Source of the DNA: Dipylidium caninum
Taxonomy: Eukaryota > Platyhelminthes > Cestoda > Cyclophyllidea > Dipylidiidae
DNA: 64,000 nt
Reading direction: 5' to 3'
Assembly (NCBI GenBank): GCA_017562135.1
Contig: QEYB01001398.1
Coordinates: forward strand, 186,001 to 250,000
The translations under genes and the position numbers were made by a program. A model generated the notes under the pieces. That model had not been told where the DNA came from and ran no database searches. It worked only from the letters and a program-made list of their open reading frames with translations. Positions 58,797-64,000 of this stretch are shown here, one piece after another (the stretch's first letter is position 1; each line of letters starts with the position of its first letter).

Positions 58797-59565
58797 CGAG
58801 GCGCCGACTGTCTTCCTGCACGCCCACCACACTGACAGCAGACGCAGTCGTTTGCGGCGATTCTCTGCTTCCGACGTCGTCTGGCCCGGTTTGCCCTTCC
58901 ATCAGCCGCCCATCCTCCCCCTCGGCCAGCAGTCGGTCTCCTCAGACGGGGGTCCCCTTCCTCGGTCCAACTCCTCGCCTCTCCGATGCCGCCACTCGCG
59001 GAGGCCGTTGACGCGTTGCGTCGAAGGACTTTCCTCCAGCTGGCCAGGGATCGGTGCATCGAGTCCTTCCACCTGGCTGCGACTTCTCACTCCTCTTCTC
59101 TCCTGCAACGCATGTTACACGACCGCAGCGTCGCGCGCTGCGTCCCGTGCGAGCGGACACTCGACGGCGACGGCGACGACGACGGCGCCGACTGGCACGG
59201 TTCCGCCGACTTCAACTGTGCGGGCGGTCGCATTGTTGGGCATTTGGGTGGGAAATCGCCACAACCGAGTGTGGCAAACCGCTTTTGGCGACACTGGCCT
59301 GCTTCCTCGCCTCGGGGCCTCTTTCCCCCGTCCCGTCCCCGTCCCCGTCCCCGTCCCCGGCCCCCCACCCCCACTCCCCACCCCCCCACCCCCACCCCAC
59401 CCCACCCCCACCCACGCCCAGACAGCCTCTTTCGCGCTTTCGCAATGCCTTCTCCCTCTGCGGCGATAATTCAGTGCCATTTTGTCCGAACAGGCGCTGG
59501 TCCTGTTTTCAGGTCCCAATTTGCATAAAAGCAAAATCACATCACTGGACGACATAATTTTCACA
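58797..59565 (+). repeat. Inverted duplication B, left arm
   Basis: Recurs in reverse complement at 63225-64000, where it runs off the window, so its true left limit may be further left than 58797. Near-identical by eye, with indels at the C-rich tract (about 59330-59412). Frames in the two arms are shifted relative to each other after the TLDGDGDDDG-coding region, so it does not look like a conserved gene. Confidence 0.92.
59330..59412 (+). repeat. C-rich tandem tract (CCCCGT)n/(CCCCCA)n
   Basis: Repeats of CCCCGT pass into CCCCAC units. The other strand has many closely spaced G-runs and could form G-quadruplexes. The equivalent tract in the opposite arm (63379-63463) has a different number and arrangement of units. 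Confidence 0.9.
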
Positions 59566-62500
59566 CTTAGTGAAGTGAAGAATTTCCACAGGAAGGAAGC
59601 AGTGGGGATGAGGTGCGTTGAACAAGTAAATGAACCGGAAAGAGGGAAAGCGGGAAATTCATTTGTCGGCGGAACCGGCAGTCAGTGGGTCCCCGACGCA
59701 CGTGGGCCCACGAAGGCGAAGGCGAAATGCGATTGGACGCGGGGAGGAGACACAAGGATCGTCGTGGGCGGCGAGGCGTCGCGACGCGATGCCACCTGCG
59801 AGCCACGCGCCACCGCCGTGGAGGGGCGCCGGGGCCGTCGGGACGACGGCGCGGTGGCGCTGACGGAGGCGGTGACTGTGCGAGGCGTTCCCCGGGAGGG
59901 AGTGAGTGAGTGCGAGAGCGGAAAGCCCGTCGAGCTCTGCCACGTGGCCTGCAGGCTTCCACTCCTGCTGACGTCACTCAGCGTCGGTTACACGGATACT
60001 CGAGTCCACTACGCCCCCGCCCCCCCCCCCGCGCCGTGCCCCTCGTCAAAGACGTTGTCAATTCAATGAAGTGTGCGTCACGCCCATTGACCGCTGTCCG
60101 GATCGTCCTCTCCCCCCTCCGCCCTCTCGCGGATGCACGAAACGGCCCACAACCCGTGTCTGTCGGCGGACTGTGTGGATCACCTTGGGAAGGCGCGACG
60201 ACGTGGATCGCCTCGCCTGCGCCACGCCTCGACCTCCTCCGCCCATCGCCTCCTTCGACGGCCCCACCACGCTCCCCGGCGTGTCTGCGCCAACCAACCC
60301 CGTCGCCGCGATTTCGGCGGCTTCTCCATGGTGCAGCCCCCTCGAGGATCCCAGCGCCCCACTCTGCGTGGTAAAGCCTGTTCATGCCTTCCACCCCTTT
60401 CCACAACTTATTTGATCACCTCTTCGGGGCAGCTCCAACTCTTTCTCTCCCGCGAATGCAGACGTTTGAGGAGCAGGGCCCGGGTGCCGTCCACGCGAAC
60501 GGCGACGTGCGCTTATTGTCGGCATTGGCAATCGCCGCGGACGATGCCGAGCGGCTGCGGTGACGGAGGCGACCCCACACCCCGGCGTTCCTCGACCCTC
60601 CCGGTTAGAGGCTGCTCGGCAGATGGGCGACGGGTTTACCTCGTTCGTGGAATTGCTTTACTCGCGAGCCACTTGGCGAGGCCGGTCTCTTCTAAGACCG
60701 AGACGAAGTCTGGAACCGTCCAGCTGACCTCGGTTTCAACTCCCCACCGGGTTCGTCACCCTCACCGGCTGCAATTTTCTGTCCTTCTCGAGATTCTTCA
60801 CCGATGACATTCGAGCCTCTTTTCCAGACGACCTCGCAACACCGACTCCGTGGTCGCCTGTGGAGCGCGCAGATGGTCACGGACAGAGTGGAGGAAGCAG
60901 GTCGGACGCATTCTGCAGTGGACCTCGCGCTCGCCTCGTCAGCAATCTTCAATTTGCCGCCCCTCCCCCCGCCCAGGAAAACCACAGCTGTGAGGAATGA
61001 CCAGAGCCGGCGGGGCAGGGGGAGAGAAATAATCCCTCGCCTCCGCCGGTGATCTAATCGCCCGACAAAATCCCACTGAACTCGACATGATCCCCACGGG
61101 TCCTGAGAGTTGCCACTCCCATAAGGGAATCGCGAATTTGAGCTGCCCGCAGCCCTGTAACGCCGACTCAACCAGATTTTCGAGGAACGCTTAAAGAGGG
61201 GCCATCGGGGAGGAGGCGGAAGTTGCGTGAGGTTTCTCGGGGGATGGTCAAAGATGCCCCACTGTTCGCAGGCGCCGTGCGCGGCATCGATGCCATATCG
61301 TGGAGGCGCATAGAGAGAGTTGATCGTGATGAATCCCCTCGGGCGGGTTCATCACGCATGCAAACACTGCCGATTGTTCCTTCAAGGCCATCCCTTATGT
61401 CAGACCGGTCAGAAGAAATCGAGGCAGCGATTGAGCATTACCCCTTCTCTCGGGCAGTGCCCCTTTTCTCTCCATTGAAGCGGTTCCACCGCCGCCTTCG
61501 AATTTAATTGTTTTGGGCTTTGAGGGAGCATAGTTCTATGTGAATGAACTCACCGCGCAAAAACGGAGGTGAGCGGTCAAAAAAGGAGCGATCGACGCCG
61601 ACTTAAATCAAGCCTCAGCGGGTTTCCAAATGGCCGCTAATTCGTGACGCTCGAGATGATTAGGATGACGCGAAACCGCGGGCAATCGGACGACAGGAAG
61701 TGCGCCTCGTAATGCGCGCTTGCGTAATGGAGACTCAGTTTGGTGCAGAATTCCGCCTGCCTCTCCCGACGGTGACTAGCGACACTTGATGGCCCCAACT
61801 CCGCGCATGCTTCGTGGTCTGCTCGACGACTGGCTGCACCAACCGCCCAAACCACTTAGTTCTTAGCCCAGATGCTCTAGTTAAACCTAATCTCATCAGC
61901 CAAATGAGACGCTGAGCGTGACACCTCGGCGACAGGACGTTGGTCGCTACAGAGACTCTGTTCCCAAATCCACCGGACAATAATGCAGAGTCTCTAATGA
62001 AGTAATTAAGTAGTGCATAACCGAAAGGATGCAGTTGTTTGACGACCTTAGAGCCAATTATGAATGACAGGACCATTTGTTATCTTCACTTTAACAGAAA
62101 ATTCAAAAACTTTAACGGGGTCGATCGGCCAGTAAAGTACCAAAGAAAGGCCTGAACAGCGAAAAACGTAATATTTTTGGAGTTATGAGTGGAGGAGCTT
62201 TAATACACCATCTAGCACGCCAGCAGAACTCGCAGTCGAGGGCGGGGAGAACTGCGCGCCCTTGGGGATTCGTTGGTTCAAGAACCAAAGGGGAACAAAA
62301 GAGTCTCCGCGACATGAGCCTTCACCTTGAAAAGACGGTTGACCCTCCACCTAAGCGTCCCTCTAAACTCGACTCCTCCTGTTCTTTTGAGGGAAATTCT
62401 CTCAATGTTAAGAACCGCTGTCCTGCGCAGGCTCGGGCTGTGTGTCGATGGCGTGTTAAGACGCTAATGAGATAACATAGTCCTGGCAGCCGCGGTAGAT

Positions 62501-63224
62501 GAACTGCTGTCTCGCATTTTTGGTCTGCTATTCTTATGCGCCTGTAACTCTTTCAGCTGTCAGTGGCCTCACCCTGTCCTCCCAGAGTCCTCTCCTGGGC
62601 TGTGGGACACCGGCGATCCCTGAACCTGTGGCTGACGGGCAGGCCGTGTGAATTGGACAGGTTCGTCAAATCAGTAAGGGCGGCTTCGGTGCAGTCGAAG
62701 CGCATCGCGATGTCAGGCGACGGAGGAATCCTCGACTGGAAGGGGAAGCTCACAAGTTTTAGCGCCCTCAGATTGGGCGATTCCGATGCCCCGAGGTTCC
62801 GAGCTCCGTGCGCCGCGGGTTTTCCGCTGCCCGAGGTGCCCGCTGGACGCGTGGACGGGGAGAAGGCGACGCGCAGTTGCCTCGACGCACGGTGGGGCGC
62901 GAAATGCTTTCCACATTGAAGCCCGAGGCCATCTCCGGCGGAAAGACTTTCCTCGACACCCCAGCAGATCGGCCGCGGGGCGGTCGCTTTTCATCGCCTC
63001 GCCCCGCCCGCCCCGCCGCGACGAGATACTCGCGCCTCTCTGTCGCTGGCCGCGGCTGAAAGGCCAAACGCATTTCCCATGTTTAGAGTGTTGACAGGTT
63101 GGCGGCCAAATCATTGCGCATTTTGTCGACAGAGGAGTTTCACACTTTCTTTTGTTTCGTTAAACGTCTTCGGAGCACCCAACTCTAATTTTCTCTTACT
63201 GCTCGAACCTCTACCTTTCATTTA
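59566..63224. other. Spacer of palindrome B
   Basis: About 3.7 kb between the arms of inverted duplication B. It is GC-rich up to about 61 kb and then mixed. No transposase, reverse transcriptase or other recognisable domain appears in any frame, and no confident exon is visible. Confidence 0.55.
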
Positions 63225-64000
63225 GTGGGAAAATCATGTCGTCCAGTGATGTGATTTTGCTTTTATGCAAATTGGGACCTGAAGAACAGGACCAGCGCCC
63301 TGTTCGGACAAAATGGCACTGAATTATCGCCGCAGAGGGGAGAAGGCATTGCGAAAGCGCGAAAGAGGCTGTCTGGCGTGGGTGGGGGTGGGGGTGGGGG
63401 TGGGGGTGGGGGTGGGAGTGGGGGGTGGGGGGCCGGGGACGGGGACGGGGACGGGGACGGGGGGAAAGAGGCCCCGAGGCGAGGAAGCAGGCCAGTGTCG
63501 CCAAAAGCGGTTTGCCACACTCGGTTGTGGCGATTTCCCACCCAAAATGCCCAACAATGCGACCGCCCGCACAGTTGAAGTCGGCGGAACCGTGCCAGTC
63601 GGCGCGCCGTCGTCGTCGCCGTCGCCGTCGAGTGTCCGCTCGCACGGGGACCGCAAGGCGCGCGACGCTGCCGGTCGTGTAACATGCGTTGCAGGAGAGA
63701 AGAGGAGTGAGAAGTCGCAGCCAGGTGGAAGGACTCGATGCACCGATCCCTGGCCAGCTGGAGGAAAGTCCTTCGACGCAACGCGTCAACGGCCTCCGCG
63801 AGTGGCGGCATCGGAGAGGCGAGGAGTTTGGACCGAGGAAGGGGACCCCCGTCTGAGGAGGACCGACTGCTGCCGAGGGGAGGAGATGGCGGCTGATGGA
63901 AGGGCAACCGGGCCAGACGACGTCGGAAGCAGAGAATCGCCGCAAACGACTGCGTCTGCTGTCAGTGTGGTGGGCGTGCAGGAAGACAGTCGGCGCCTCG
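63225..64000 (-). repeat. Inverted duplication B, right arm, truncated by the window end
   Basis: Reverse complement of 58797-59565. The inner limit is just outside the block that reads CATCACTGGACGACAT. The arm still matches at base 64000, so it continues beyond the window. Confidence 0.92.
63379..63463 (+). repeat. G-rich tandem tract (GGTGGG)n/(GGGGAC)n
   Basis: Hexamer repeats GGTGGG then GGGGAC within the right arm of duplication B, the counterpart of the C-rich tract at 59330-59412. Many runs of four or five G make quadruplex formation likely. Confidence 0.9.

Noticed and set aside
1..64000. CRISPR arrays, prokaryotic operons, viral or retroelement polymerase genes
   Set aside because: None seen: repeats are microsatellites or large inverted duplications, and no reverse transcriptase, integrase or transposase motif was recognised in any frame.

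Overview
The window is nuclear DNA of an invertebrate animal, most likely a flatworm (Neodermata, possibly a tapeworm). Genes are split by spliceosomal introns, many of them very short (32, 33, 35, 37, 49, 60 and 61 bp), a pattern known from parasitic flatworms. The proteins recognised are animal proteins (POLDIP2, UBE2N/Ubc13, FKBP12, an UNCX/unc-4 homeobox protein, a TMEM231-like protein). There is no bacterial operon structure, ribosome-binding-site pattern, CRISPR array or recognisable viral gene. The phylum assignment is inference.

Layout. 1-11.9 kb is GC-rich, with one convincing coding segment (8083-8352, unidentified). 11.9-22 kb is much more AT-rich and gene-dense: POLDIP2 (minus, 8 exons), a UBE2N paralogue (plus, 4 exons), a TMEM231-like gene (minus) and a second UBE2N paralogue (plus). 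22-35 kb is GC-rich, low-complexity in places, with no gene I can defend. 35.4-41.2 kb holds a 7-exon gene for a predicted secreted 603-residue protein with an eight-cysteine N-terminal region, a polybasic linker and a C-terminal part that reads like a caspase/legumain fold without its catalytic His and Cys. 41.2-47 kb is AT-leaning and holds a two-exon FKBP12 gene (minus). 47.1-49.7 kb holds the homeodomain and C-terminus of an UNCX/unc-4 gene (minus). From 54.5 kb to the window end the sequence is dominated by two large inverted duplications with near-identical arms of about 0.87 kb and at least 0.77 kb, a GAGGC/GAGAC pentamer array between them, and a CCAAT/CRE promoter-like cluster inside the first palindrome.

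Functions. The recognised genes are mostly independent housekeeping or developmental genes: a mitochondrial protein (POLDIP2), K63-type ubiquitin conjugation (two UBE2N copies), a prolyl isomerase (FKBP12), a probable ciliary transition-zone protein (TMEM231-like) and a Q50 paired-like homeodomain repressor (UNCX). I see no multi-gene pathway. The least familiar objects are the secreted caspase-fold-like protein and the paired inverted duplications. Exon models were built by hand from splice signals, reading phase and remembered family sequences; no searches were run.
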